Of a stretch of 64,000 bases of DNA, positions 50,782-59,257 are shown piece after piece. The stretch lies in NCBI GenBank assembly GCA_050485685.1, contig JBJHBW010000001.1, forward strand, positions 124,001 through 188,000, given 5' to 3'. The position numbers and the translations under genes were made by a program. This DNA comes from JBJHBP01 sp050485685. Its GTDB lineage: Bacteria; Pseudomonadota; Gammaproteobacteria; Steroidobacterales; Rariloculaceae. The notes beneath the pieces were generated by a model. That model was not told the DNA's origin. It ran no database searches and saw nothing but the letters and a program-made list of their open reading frames with translations. Positions within the stretch are counted from its first letter, which is position 1; the number at the start of each line of letters is the position of its first letter.

Positions 50782-52030
50782 CGGCCAATGTATTGCAAAG
50801 TTCGCGGTACACACGGTTGAGCACAGTGCGATCGTCCTTCGCGCCCAGCGCCGCAAGAATGCGCGTGGCCAGAGTGCCTTCACGCAGATACAGCTCCGCC
50901 ATACGTCCGGCCTCCTGATCCAGCGCCCCGGCGGCCGCGGCATGCTCGATCAGTGCTTCCCACAGACCGTGCAGCGTGATGCCGGCGGACGACACGCCCA
51001 GCGCCGCAAGATAATCGCGACGGCCAAGCTCCGTGCGCTCAGCATCCCGCACCGCGCCCTGAAATAACGCTGCGAGTTCGGTGGTCGGGAACCGGTTCAA
51101 TGCGCGCGGATCGCACCATTGCGCTTCGCACAACGATTTCAACACGGCGCTGATGATGGCCGAACGGGCCAGATCGGCAGCCGGACACTCCTGCACGTCC
51201 AGCACGCGAATCTCGATGGCCATGCGATCAAAGCGCGCAATCGCGCCACGCGCGTTTACCCACTCATGGCGCAGTACGCCGTCCGGATCGTGCGGTTCCA
51301 GATCGCGATATACCGGCGCGAGAATGCGCTCGTGGTACTCGTTCATATCGGACACCGGCTCCGGCACTACAGCCCCGGTCACCGACGGTATGCGGGCGCA
51401 GTTGTTGCGATAGACCGCCAGGCGGTTGTCCAGTGTTCCGCTTCGCCGGCCATCCATGACAGGCGAACTGGCACACAGCGCCGGCATGAAAGGTATGAGG
51501 AAACGAATGGCCGCATGCAATCGTGCGAACTCGTCATCGTCGGCGAACGGCAGATTCAGATGGGCACTTTGCAGATTGGCCCAGCCGTGACCACGGCAAC
51601 TGAATATGCGGTCGAAAGTCTCATAGATGATGCGCGTGCCATGCGGCCAGAGTTTCAGATCTCGCGCCGGATCCATCCACGGATGCATGGCCGATGGCAT
51701 GAGTCTGCGCCCGTGTTCCTCCAGCAGTTTGTTCGCATGCACGACGTTGCGCTGAAAATCGCCGGCAAGACCTGACAGGTGAGGCTGCGGCCCGTTGCAC
51801 TTGAACTCGATGACGTGCAGTGCCAGCTCGTTGTTCCATGCGATCGTGCCGTTCTCGAACTCATCCGTCAGTTCACCGGCGGCAGCCGTCAGCAGTTCGT
51901 CGGCCACGGGCCTGACGGCCAGGGTCGCGGCATCGACGATCATGTACTCGAGTTCCACGCCGTAGAGCGTGAACAGCCCTGCCGCGGCGGTAGACGCGGA
52001 ACGTTCGGTCACGTCCGGCTCAGCCTGCAT
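50735..52030 (-). CDS. GCS2-type glutamate-cysteine ligase-like amidoligase
   Basis: A 431-residue protein of the GCS2 (carboxylate-amine ligase, YbdK-like) family. Seen are FTLYGVELEYMIVD, NELALHVIEFKCNGP, AMHPWMDPARDLKLW, and DRMAIEIRVLDVQECPAADL with the acidic ATP/metal ligands. Unlike plain gamma-glutamylcysteine synthetase genes it is embedded in an operon with RLAN-RimK, a cysteine peptidase and an FGase. Such amidoligase groupings have been proposed from comparative genomics to make small peptides or modify proteins. Its start overlaps the RimK gene end by 11 bases. Confidence 0.87.
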   Translation of the reverse strand: MQAEPDVTERSASTAAAGLFTLYGVELEYMIVDAATLAVRPVADELLTAAAGELTDEFENGTIAWNNELALHVIEFKCNGPQPHLSGLAGDFQRNVVHANKLLEEHGRRLMPSAMHPWMDPARDLKLWPHGTRIIYETFDRIFSCRGHGWANLQSAHLNLPFADDDEFARLHAAIRFLIPFMPALCASSPVMDGRRSGTLDNRLAVYRNNCARIPSVTGAVVPEPVSDMNEYHERILAPVYRDLEPHDPDGVLRHEWVNARGAIARFDRMAIEIRVLDVQECPAADLARSAIISAVLKSLCEAQWCDPRALNRFPTTELAALFQGAVRDAERTELGRRDYLAALGVSSAGITLHGLWEALIEHAAAAGALDQEAGRMAELYLREGTLATRILAALGAKDDRTVLNRVYRELCNTLADGSGFSATAFADRQL

Positions 52031-53495
52031 TGCGCGCCTGCCTGCCGCCTTCCACCCGCGCGCGGAACACCTTCATCACGCGCTCGTACAGTGCATCTCC
52101 GAGCACCTGATCCTCGACGCCATGATCGATGTTCGGATTGTCGTTGACCTCGATCAGCACCGGCTGTCCGTTAACGGTCTTGATGTCCACTCCGTACAGT
52201 CCGTCGCCTATCGCATTGGCCGCACGCAGGGCCAGGTCCACGACGTCGCGCGGGGTGTCTTCGATCGCGATCGTTTCCCAGTCGCCTTCCTTGGCGCGCT
52301 TGCGTTCGCCACCGTGCTCGTAGATCTGCCAGTGGCCCTGTGCCATGAAGTACCGGCAGGCGAAAATTGCCTCCTGGTCGAGCACACCGATGCGCCAGTC
52401 GAACTCGGTGGGCAAGAAGGACTGCACCACGACCAGATCGCTGCGGGCCAGCAGACGCTGCAGGTGGGCGATCAGCGTGTCACGGGTATCGGCACGGAAC
52501 ACGCCTTCGGAGAAAGCGCTGTCGGGTTGCTTCAACACACAGGGCAGACCGAGGGTGGCGATGATCTCGTCCGGCTTTGCACTGCTGACGACCATGGTCG
52601 GCGGAATCGCAAGATTCAACCGCTTGGCCAGTTCCGCCAGATAGACCTTGTTACCGCAGCGAATGATGGACTCCGGATCGTCGATCACAACCAGACCTTC
52701 GTTACGCGCACGACTGGCGAAGCGGTAGGTATGGTGATTCACGCTGGTGGTCTCGCGTATGAACAGTGCGTCAAATTCCGCCAGACTGCCGTAGTCATCA
52801 CGATCCAGATACTGCACGTCGAAACCCTGCGCCCGCGCCGCACGCTCAAAGCGCTTCAGCGCCTCGCGATTGGACGGCGGAGAGCGCTCGTTGTCGCTGA
52901 CCAGTACGGCAAGATCGTGTTCGTACTGCACCGTGCGCCCGGAACGCCCTGCGGGTCCGCGGCGCGCGAAATGGTCTTCGATGACCTGACGCAGGAAACT
53001 GCGATGACCGGATGGCAGCTCCCCGACCGGAATCGGCGCCAGACTCGCAAGGCGCCAGCGTGTGCCCTTGTGGAAGGTCGCACGCATCAGCGGCACCGGA
53101 AACAGATTGAACAGCGCCCGGCTCAGGCGCGCATGACGCTCGGCCAGGTTGCGGCCGAAATAGATGCTGAGTTCGAACCGTCGCGACACGATGTCCGCCA
53201 GGGATTTCTGTATCAGCTCGTCGAGATCGTCGGCCGGCCGGAACAGTGAGCGGGACTTCATGTCCTGCATCGTCGTCACCCCGGGCAGCGTGCGGTGCCC
53301 GCGGGCGGCGGCCAGCAGCGAGACGTAATAGCCCACGCTCTGATAGCGGTATGAGTCGCAGAGATTGTAGACCCGCATGCGGCGACGCTCGCTGAACCGC
53401 GGATGGCGCAGGTAGTCGTCAGCACTGACGACTTCAGCCAGACGCATCTTCAGCGGCCAGTGCTCGGGATGATCAACGACAATCAGCTGTGTCAT
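52020..53495 (-). CDS. RLAN-RimK ATP-grasp amidoligase
   Basis: A 491-residue protein. Residues 1 to about 160 form an N-terminal RimK-like associated domain (VSADDYLRHPRF, RVYNLCDSYRYQSVGYYVSLLAAARGH). Residues about 195-480 form the ATP-grasp ligase: NKVYLAELAKRLNL, CVLKQPDSAFSEGVF, VVQSFLPTEFDWRIGVLDQ and the metal site VLIEVNDNPNIDHG. RimK enzymes add Glu-type residues or link amino acids to carboxylates; the RLAN form occurs in operons with peptidase and GCS2 genes. The start overlaps the stop of the peptidase gene as ATGA. The C-terminus is short and basic. Confidence 0.92.
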   Translation of the reverse strand: MTQLIVVDHPEHWPLKMRLAEVVSADDYLRHPRFSERRRMRVYNLCDSYRYQSVGYYVSLLAAARGHRTLPGVTTMQDMKSRSLFRPADDLDELIQKSLADIVSRRFELSIYFGRNLAERHARLSRALFNLFPVPLMRATFHKGTRWRLASLAPIPVGELPSGHRSFLRQVIEDHFARRGPAGRSGRTVQYEHDLAVLVSDNERSPPSNREALKRFERAARAQGFDVQYLDRDDYGSLAEFDALFIRETTSVNHHTYRFASRARNEGLVVIDDPESIIRCGNKVYLAELAKRLNLAIPPTMVVSSAKPDEIIATLGLPCVLKQPDSAFSEGVFRADTRDTLIAHLQRLLARSDLVVVQSFLPTEFDWRIGVLDQEAIFACRYFMAQGHWQIYEHGGERKRAKEGDWETIAIEDTPRDVVDLALRAANAIGDGLYGVDIKTVNGQPVLIEVNDNPNIDHGVEDQVLGDALYERVMKVFRARVEGGRQARNAG

Positions 53496-54298
53496 CGCGC
53501 GTGCTTCGGTTCAATGACCAGCAGGTTGGCATCATAGGTCGCGATGCCGAGCAGTATTGCGCCGATCAGTCTGTGCACGTTGACCGCGTAGTAACGCGAC
53601 CCGGCCAGCGGATTGCCCTTGAACGGGTCGGCCACGGAAACCTCTCGTGACGCCCTGTCGTAACCGGTCAGCACAACGAAATGACCCACCGGCTCGCCAC
53701 GTACATCGTCACTGAGATTGGTGTCGGGCAGGTCGCGAACCGCCCGGTAAAGATAGGTGGCGCTCAATCCGGTGATGACCGGTCGCTTGCGATTCAGGAA
53801 CCGCCTGATCAGTGCCGGCTCCAGATCCTCAAACAGCAGCCGGCCACCGAGTTCGAGAAACTCCTGATAACCGCGCGTCGCCAGACGCAGGCGGGTGTCC
53901 TGCTTGTGCTCGGCCTGTGCCGCCAGCCGCTGTGCGATCTCGCGGGGCGGGAGCACGAACCAGGTCGGGTCGAACAGTGTCAGGTTATAGGTATACAGCG
54001 TGGCGCGGTAACCGCGTCTCAGTGCATGGTTGGCGAGGAAGACGTCCAGGGTCCCGCCTTCGTCCAGCATGCTGATATCGGCAATCAGCTCCGGCAAAGG
54101 GACCTCGTCGCCGTAATAGCGGTATACGCCGTGCAGACAGGCTGGCCCGCAGGTGACGTCATCGGGCTGTGGTTCGAGAACAAAGCCCAGGCCCACCTGA
54201 TCGGCGATTGCCGACGCATGCAGGTCGTCGAGTGAGGTCAAGTCCGCCGGATCGGTCACGGCATACCGTTCGTACACGTCATCGACCAACATTGTCAT
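53492..54298 (-). CDS. Peptidase C39-like cysteine peptidase
   Basis: About 268 residues. ATG at 54298 (MTMLVDDVYERYAV) is preferred; a TTG at 54319 is in frame. The catalytic Cys is in DDVTCGPACLHGVYRYYG, the His in PVGHFVVLTGYD, and an Asp in VSVADPFKGNPL. This order is that of the papain-like C39 fold. There is no ABC or membrane part, so the protein is a free cytoplasmic peptidase and not a bacteriocin exporter. Its neighbours are RLAN-RimK and GCS2 ligases; it probably trims a substrate or product of these. The exact cleavage site is unknown. Confidence 0.85.
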   Translation of the reverse strand: MTMLVDDVYERYAVTDPADLTSLDDLHASAIADQVGLGFVLEPQPDDVTCGPACLHGVYRYYGDEVPLPELIADISMLDEGGTLDVFLANHALRRGYRATLYTYNLTLFDPTWFVLPPREIAQRLAAQAEHKQDTRLRLATRGYQEFLELGGRLLFEDLEPALIRRFLNRKRPVITGLSATYLYRAVRDLPDTNLSDDVRGEPVGHFVVLTGYDRASREVSVADPFKGNPLAGSRYYAVNVHRLIGAILLGIATYDANLLVIEPKHAR

Positions 54299-54358
54299 CC
54301 CGCGGCGAACCGATCTCAAGCTGCGGAGCCTGCCCGCTTCAGGCCGGCTCAGGCCGGT

Positions 54359-54634
54359 TCAGACACGGGGTTCAAAATCGTCCTGAGAAAGCGTGTCGTC
54401 CTCGCCATCGATACCGAAGTCGTCGAAGTCGTCCCAGTCAGACAGCTGCTGGCGCAGCCACTGTTCTTCCCTGCGCTGCTCCAGTCGCAGCCGTGCGGAA
54501 CGATCGTCGACCCTGCGCACTCCACCGTTCTGGTGTTCCATATCAACGATGAATTCAGACGCCTGGAACTGATCGTCACTGAACAGTCCGGTGTCATCGA
54601 GATCCTGGCCTGCATCTTGCTTTGGCCTGCGCAT
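54359..54634 (-). CDS. Small acidic protein upstream of the amidoligase operon
   Basis: A 91-residue protein starting MRRPKQDAGQDLDD; GAGGAG lies 8 bases before the ATG. It is polar, with a basic middle (RVDDRSARLRLEQRREEQW) and a strongly acidic C-terminal half (DWDDFDDFGIDGEDDTL). The middle resembles small PA3496-type envelope-integrity proteins, but the match is weak. It is driven by a strong promoter at 54821-54848 and ends 60 bases before the C39 peptidase gene. An acidic protein beside a glutamate-type ligase might be its substrate, but nothing in the sequence proves this. Confidence 0.75.
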   Translation of the reverse strand: MRRPKQDAGQDLDDTGLFSDDQFQASEFIVDMEHQNGGVRRVDDRSARLRLEQRREEQWLRQQLSDWDDFDDFGIDGEDDTLSQDDFEPRV

Positions 54635-54820
54635 GCTGTTTACTCCTCGACATGCCCACTGCCCGATGGCAGTTCATGCTGTTACCTGTCAGAGCGCCCG
54701 TCTGCCCGGAGCGTCATGACCGCACAGTTAGAAAGCGGATTGTGCGACCGGTTCCCACCGCGTCGCTGCCGGCGGGCGAACCCCGACTGCCACGCGCAAA
54801 CCTTCTCCTGAAGCCCGGCA

Positions 54821-54848
54821 ACTATAGGCTGTACAGCGCCACAGTCAA
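54821..54848 (-). promoter_or_regulatory. Strong promoter with UP-like element; otherwise gene-free gap 54635-55010
   Basis: On the minus strand TTGACT (54848-54843) and TATAGT (54826-54821) are 16 bases apart, and an A/T-rich tract (about 54850-54880) sits directly upstream of the -35 as an UP element would. The start site would be near 54814, giving a 180-base leader to the small acidic gene that contains a hairpin (CGCACA/TGTGCG at 54721-54746). A weak TAGAAT at 54982-54987 may serve gltA on the plus strand. I see no gene in this 376-base gap. Confidence 0.6.
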
Positions 54849-55010
54849 CAAGAAAAAAATAATACAAAACATGTACTTACGTTATCGTTCCCGAAACCGT
54901 CCAGCACGGTCGGCAGGCGATGCACCAATTACAGGCACGCGAGCGTGAAATGCCACTCAGCGAACGGTAACCGAAGCATCGTAGAATGCGCTGACGCTGC
55001 GGAGGACAAC

Positions 55011-56300
55011 ATGAAGAATAGCGCGACACTGACCTGCGACGGGCAGACACTTGAGCTGCCCCTGGTGACCGGCACCGAGAACGAGACGGCCGTCGATATT
55101 TCCGAGCTGCGGGCACGCACCGGCATGATTACCCTGGACAAGGGTTACGCCAATACCGGCTCCTGCCGAAGTGCGATCACCTTCATCGATGGCGAAAAGG
55201 GAATTCTCAGATATCGCGGCTATCCGGTGGAAGAGCTCGCACGTCACTCAAGTTTCGTCGAAACGTCCTATCTGCTGATATTCGGCGAACTTCCCACGGC
55301 GGATCAGCTCGCGGAGTTCCGTCGGCTGCTCGTGAACCACGAGTTCATTCACGAGGACATGCTGCATCACTTCGACGGATTTCCCGCGAATGCGCCTCCG
55401 ATGGCGATTCTGTCGGCGATGATCAACGCGGTCGGATGCTTCCAGCCGGTGTTCATGCAGCCCGAGGACAACGAACATTTCATGGAACCGGCGGCGCGAC
55501 TGATGAGCAAGGTGCGAACCATCGCTGCCGCAAGCTATCGCAAATCCACCGGCAAGCCGATGAACTATCCCCGTGCGGACCTGCGCTACACCGCCAACTT
55601 CCTGCACATGATGTTCTCGAACCCGCATCGTCTGTACGAACCCGACGAGGTCGTCGTCGAGGCGCTGGACAGACTGCTGATACTGCATGCCGACCATGAA
55701 CAGAACTGCTCCACGTCGACGGTGCGTATGGTGGGTTCGGCGCAGGCCAATCTCTACGCGTCGGTGGCGGCCGGCGTCTGCGCGCTCTGGGGGCCTCTGC
55801 ATGGCGGCGCCAATGTGGCCGTGATCGACATGCTGACACAGCTGCACCAGAGCGGCTCATCGATGCAGAAGTTCATCGAGAAGGTGAAGGACAGAAATTC
55901 CGGCATCAGGCTGATGGGATTCGGACACCGCGTCTACAAGAACCTCGATCCGCGCGCGCGCATCATCAAGGAAGCCTGCCATTCGCTGCTGGAGAAGAAA
56001 GGCATAGACGATCCGCTGCTGGACCTTGCCATGCAGCTGGAAGAAGTCGCGCTGCGCGACGACTATTTCGTCTCGCGCAAGCTGTACCCGAATGTCGACT
56101 ACTACAGCGGCATCATCATGCGGGCGATAGGCATACCCACCAACATGTTCACCGTGATGTTTGCGATCGGGCGGCTGCCGGGCTGGATAGCACACTGGCG
56201 CGAGGCGCGTATCAGTTCCGACGCCCGCATAGACAGGCCACGCCAGATCTACATCGGCCCCACAGAGCGTTCCTACACGCCTGTGGATGAGCGCGGCTGA
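55011..56300 (+). CDS. gltA: Citrate synthase
   Basis: A 429-residue enzyme that condenses oxaloacetate with acetyl-CoA at the entry to the TCA cycle. The start MKNSATLTCDG has GGAGG 5 bases upstream. Catalytic His are in GPLHGGANVA and MGFGHRVYKNLDPRA, and the Asp is in NVDYYSGI. The length and the N-terminal beta domain (LTCDGQTLELPLVTGTE) fit the Gram-negative, hexameric, NADH-sensitive type. It faces away from the amidoligase operon and is followed at 20 bases by glgA, an uncommon adjacency. Confidence 0.97.
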   Translation: MKNSATLTCDGQTLELPLVTGTENETAVDISELRARTGMITLDKGYANTGSCRSAITFIDGEKGILRYRGYPVEELARHSSFVETSYLLIFGELPTADQLAEFRRLLVNHEFIHEDMLHHFDGFPANAPPMAILSAMINAVGCFQPVFMQPEDNEHFMEPAARLMSKVRTIAAASYRKSTGKPMNYPRADLRYTANFLHMMFSNPHRLYEPDEVVVEALDRLLILHADHEQNCSTSTVRMVGSAQANLYASVAAGVCALWGPLHGGANVAVIDMLTQLHQSGSSMQKFIEKVKDRNSGIRLMGFGHRVYKNLDPRARIIKEACHSLLEKKGIDDPLLDLAMQLEEVALRDDYFVSRKLYPNVDYYSGIIMRAIGIPTNMFTVMFAIGRLPGWIAHWREARISSDARIDRPRQIYIGPTERSYTPVDERG

Positions 56301-56320
56301 GCCCTGCACCGCCAGGCCCG

Positions 56321-57775
56321 ATGCAGATATTGATGGTGACGGCGGAGTTCGCTCCGCTTGCAAAAACAGGTGGCCTCGCGGATGCCGTGGCGGGCTTAAG
56401 CCGGGCGCTGGTGTCGGCCGGCCATCAGGTACGCGTGCTGCTGCCGCGTTATGCCCACCTTCGTGAGCTGCCGGCTGCCGGACAGCCGTTCATGATCGGC
56501 AGCAGCCGGTACTTCGTGCTCCCCGGCACATCGACGGAACCCGAAGTGTGGCTGACGGACGCAGACACGGCATCCGTTCAAGGCGGACTTTTCGACGAGG
56601 CCGCGATCTACACCGGCGACGATCGCGATGCGGCGCGTTTTCTCGCGCTCAGCACGGCAGCCGCGGCAGTGGCCACCAGCGATGACTGGCGACCGGACGT
56701 GATTCACTGCCACGACTGGCACGCCGCCCTGGTTCCGGCACTGTTGAAAGCGGACGGGGCAGGTGCCACGCAACGGATGCCGGTGCTGCTGTCACTGCAC
56801 AACGTCGGCTACCAGGGCATATTCGGCCTGCAGGTACTCGCGGAAGAGCGATTCTCTGCTCTCAGGAATCTCATCCGGCTCGACGATGATGGCGCGAATG
56901 GCACGAATGGCGGAGCCGACGACGGCAACCGTGCTGTCAACTTCCTGCGCACCGGCATACGTCACGCCCACCGGCTCAACACAGTCAGCCCCACCTATGC
57001 ACGGGAAATCCAGGGCGCCGAGTACGGCATGGGACTGGAGGATCTGCTGAGCGCACGGGCCGCGGACCTCAGCGGCATTCTCAACGGCGTGGACTACAGT
57101 CACTGGAACCCCGCCACCGACCTCCACCTGCCCGAACCCTATGACGCGGCAGATCCTTCGCCCAAGCATCTGGCGACCGAAGCCCTTTGCAGGCAGCTGG
57201 CGCTGCCTGTCGACAACGCTGGCGTTGTGATCGGCGTGGTCAGCCGCATCACCTGGCAGAAAGGGATAGACGTTCTCGCCGATGCACTCCCGGTACTGCT
57301 GGAAAGAACCGATGCGCGGTTTGCGCTGCTGGGCACCGGCGACACCGATGTGGTGACAAGATTGCGCGACACCGCCGCCGCGAATCCGGCGCGTGTCGGC
57401 TTCGTGGAGGGCTATGACGAGGCGCTGGCGCATCTGATCTTTGCCGGCTGCCATCTGCTGCTGGTGCCGTCGCGCTATGAACCCTGCGGGCTGACGCAGC
57501 TGTATGCGCTGAAATATGGCACAACCCCGGTGGTCCGAAGCACCGGCGGCCTGGCCGACACCATACAGCCATTCGATCCGTCCAGCGGATCCGGTAACGG
57601 TGCCGTGTTCGGCCCGTGTATGCCGGCCGCACTCACCGATGCGGTCTGCACCGCGGTCGGGTGGTACCGCGATCCCGGACTGCGCCGGCAGCTGATACAC
57701 AACGCGATGATGGCGGACTACTCATGGACCCGGCAGGTGGCCGGGTACGAAGCCCTGTACCGCGAACTGGCCTGA
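56321..57775 (+). CDS. glgA: Glycogen synthase (ADP-glucose)
   Basis: A 484-residue GT5 enzyme that elongates alpha-1,4-glucan from ADP-glucose. The ADP-glucose loop KTGGLADAVAGLSRAL is at residues 15-30. HCHDWHAALVP, LHNVGYQGIF, TVSPTYAREIQ and ILNGVDYSHWNP match the family. The acceptor and catalytic region is VPSRYEPCGLTQLYALKYGTTPVVRSTGGL with both conserved Glu/Cys positions. It is the first gene of the glycogen locus and lies 20 bases behind citrate synthase. Its stop touches the end of the convergent malQ gene with no spare base. Confidence 0.97.
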   Translation: MQILMVTAEFAPLAKTGGLADAVAGLSRALVSAGHQVRVLLPRYAHLRELPAAGQPFMIGSSRYFVLPGTSTEPEVWLTDADTASVQGGLFDEAAIYTGDDRDAARFLALSTAAAAVATSDDWRPDVIHCHDWHAALVPALLKADGAGATQRMPVLLSLHNVGYQGIFGLQVLAEERFSALRNLIRLDDDGANGTNGGADDGNRAVNFLRTGIRHAHRLNTVSPTYAREIQGAEYGMGLEDLLSARAADLSGILNGVDYSHWNPATDLHLPEPYDAADPSPKHLATEALCRQLALPVDNAGVVIGVVSRITWQKGIDVLADALPVLLERTDARFALLGTGDTDVVTRLRDTAAANPARVGFVEGYDEALAHLIFAGCHLLLVPSRYEPCGLTQLYALKYGTTPVVRSTGGLADTIQPFDPSSGSGNGAVFGPCMPAALTDAVCTAVGWYRDPGLRRQLIHNAMMADYSWTRQVAGYEALYRELA

Positions 57776-59257
57776 TCACGTCAGAGCCAGGCGTCCGGTA
57801 TTCTCAGCGCGCCGGCGACAGCGGGATGCCAGCTCGGCGCTGACATCTTCCCAGGCGAACTGCCACTGCCAGTTACCACGCACGGTGCCGGGCGTATTCA
57901 TTCGCGCCTCGGTACCCAGCCCGAGCAGATCCTGCATCGGAAATACCGCCAGTCTGGACGGCGACGCATAGGCCGCCTCTATCATCGCATCCGGCATCGC
58001 ATCCGGCATCACGGGTTCGTCGCGCCCTGACGGCGCGAGTCTCTCGTGGACACGCGCCCGCGTCGCATCGTCCAGTGAGCGGTACCAGCCCAGCGTCGTA
58101 TCGTTGTCGTGTGTGCCGGTATAGACCACCGCGTTCTCGACATGATTCTCAGGCGCATGCGGATTATCCGGCGAACCGTCAAACCCGAACTGCAATACCA
58201 GCATGCCCGGCAACCCGAACCGATCGCGCAGGGCGCGCACCTCATCGGTGATGATGCCAAGATCCTCCGCAACCAGTGGCATGGCGCCCAGCACGCCGCG
58301 CAACCGGGCCAGCAGGGCATCCGCCGGTCCCGGCAGCCATTCCCCGTCACGCGCAGTGCGTGCGTCGGCCGGCACCGCCCAGTACGAATCGAACGCGCGA
58401 AAATGATCGATACGCAGCAGGTCGAAGCGCTGCAGCTGACGCCGAAGGCGTGCTATCCACCATGCATACCCGTCGGCCGCCATGCGCTCCCAGTCATAAA
58501 GCGGATTTCCCCACAGCTGGCCGTCACGCGAAAAATAATCGGGAGGCACGCCCGCCACCCGTTCGGGGTTGCCATCCCTATCGACCCGGAACAGTGACCG
58601 GTCCCACCACACTTCGGCACTGTTGCGATCCAGATAGAACGGAAGGTCACCGAACAGACGCACGCCACGACGATGCGCATACTCGCGCAGCGCGTTCCAC
58701 TGCAGCGTGAACAGATACTGCTGGAACGCGATTGCCCGGCATGCTTCCCTTTCGCGCAGCCATTCGGCGCGCAGGCTGGCCGGCAGCGCGTGGCGCAGTT
58801 CGTCCGGCCAGTGCCACCAGGGCGCCTGATCGAAACGCCGCGACAACACGGTATGCAATGCGAACGGCAGCAGCCAGCGCCGCTCGCGTCTCATGAAGCC
58901 GGCAAAAGCCGCGGCCTGCCCCCGCCCCGCTGTCGCGCAGAACGAGTGCCAGACGCCTTCGGGCGCAACCGATGCGGCAGCAAAGTCCATACCCTCAGGC
59001 AACTGCGGGTGCGCACCCAGGGCATTGCCATCGATCAGCGCCGGATTGCCGGCATCCGCGGAACGGGCGCAATACGGTGAGCCCACCTCATCGGGCGGCA
59101 CCAATGGCAGCGTCTGCCATACGCCGAAACCGCCGGCGGCCAGAAAGTCGACGAAGCGGTACGCGTGGTCGCCGAGACGCCCCTGCCCCGGTTCCCCCGG
59201 CAGCGATGTCAGATGCAGCAGCACACCGGCCCGGCGGCCGGGCAGCCAGTCACTCAT
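57776..59257 (-). CDS. malQ: 4-alpha-glucanotransferase
   Basis: A 493-residue GH77 enzyme that disproportionates maltodextrins. The start overlaps the glgC stop as ATGA, so the two are coupled. N-terminal motifs are RRAGVLLHLTSLPG and CARSADAGNPALID. The catalytic nucleophile Asp is in LLRIDHFRAFDSYW, the acid/base Glu in LVAEDLGIITDEV, and the transition-state Asp in YTGTHDNDTTLGWY. The product would recycle short glucans from debranching. It sits between glgA and glgC, so its role is with glycogen here and not with maltose uptake, for which no transporter is visible. Confidence 0.96.
   Translation of the reverse strand: MSDWLPGRRAGVLLHLTSLPGEPGQGRLGDHAYRFVDFLAAGGFGVWQTLPLVPPDEVGSPYCARSADAGNPALIDGNALGAHPQLPEGMDFAAASVAPEGVWHSFCATAGRGQAAAFAGFMRRERRWLLPFALHTVLSRRFDQAPWWHWPDELRHALPASLRAEWLREREACRAIAFQQYLFTLQWNALREYAHRRGVRLFGDLPFYLDRNSAEVWWDRSLFRVDRDGNPERVAGVPPDYFSRDGQLWGNPLYDWERMAADGYAWWIARLRRQLQRFDLLRIDHFRAFDSYWAVPADARTARDGEWLPGPADALLARLRGVLGAMPLVAEDLGIITDEVRALRDRFGLPGMLVLQFGFDGSPDNPHAPENHVENAVVYTGTHDNDTTLGWYRSLDDATRARVHERLAPSGRDEPVMPDAMPDAMIEAAYASPSRLAVFPMQDLLGLGTEARMNTPGTVRGNWQWQFAWEDVSAELASRCRRRAENTGRLALT

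Noticed and set aside
51969..53249. A 426-codon open frame opposite the RimK gene
   Set aside because: No recognisable domain, and it lies wholly under a gene with intact ATP-grasp motifs.
53492..54298. Bacteriocin-processing C39 exporter
   Set aside because: There is no ABC or membrane domain and no double-glycine leader peptide nearby; the context is amidoligases.
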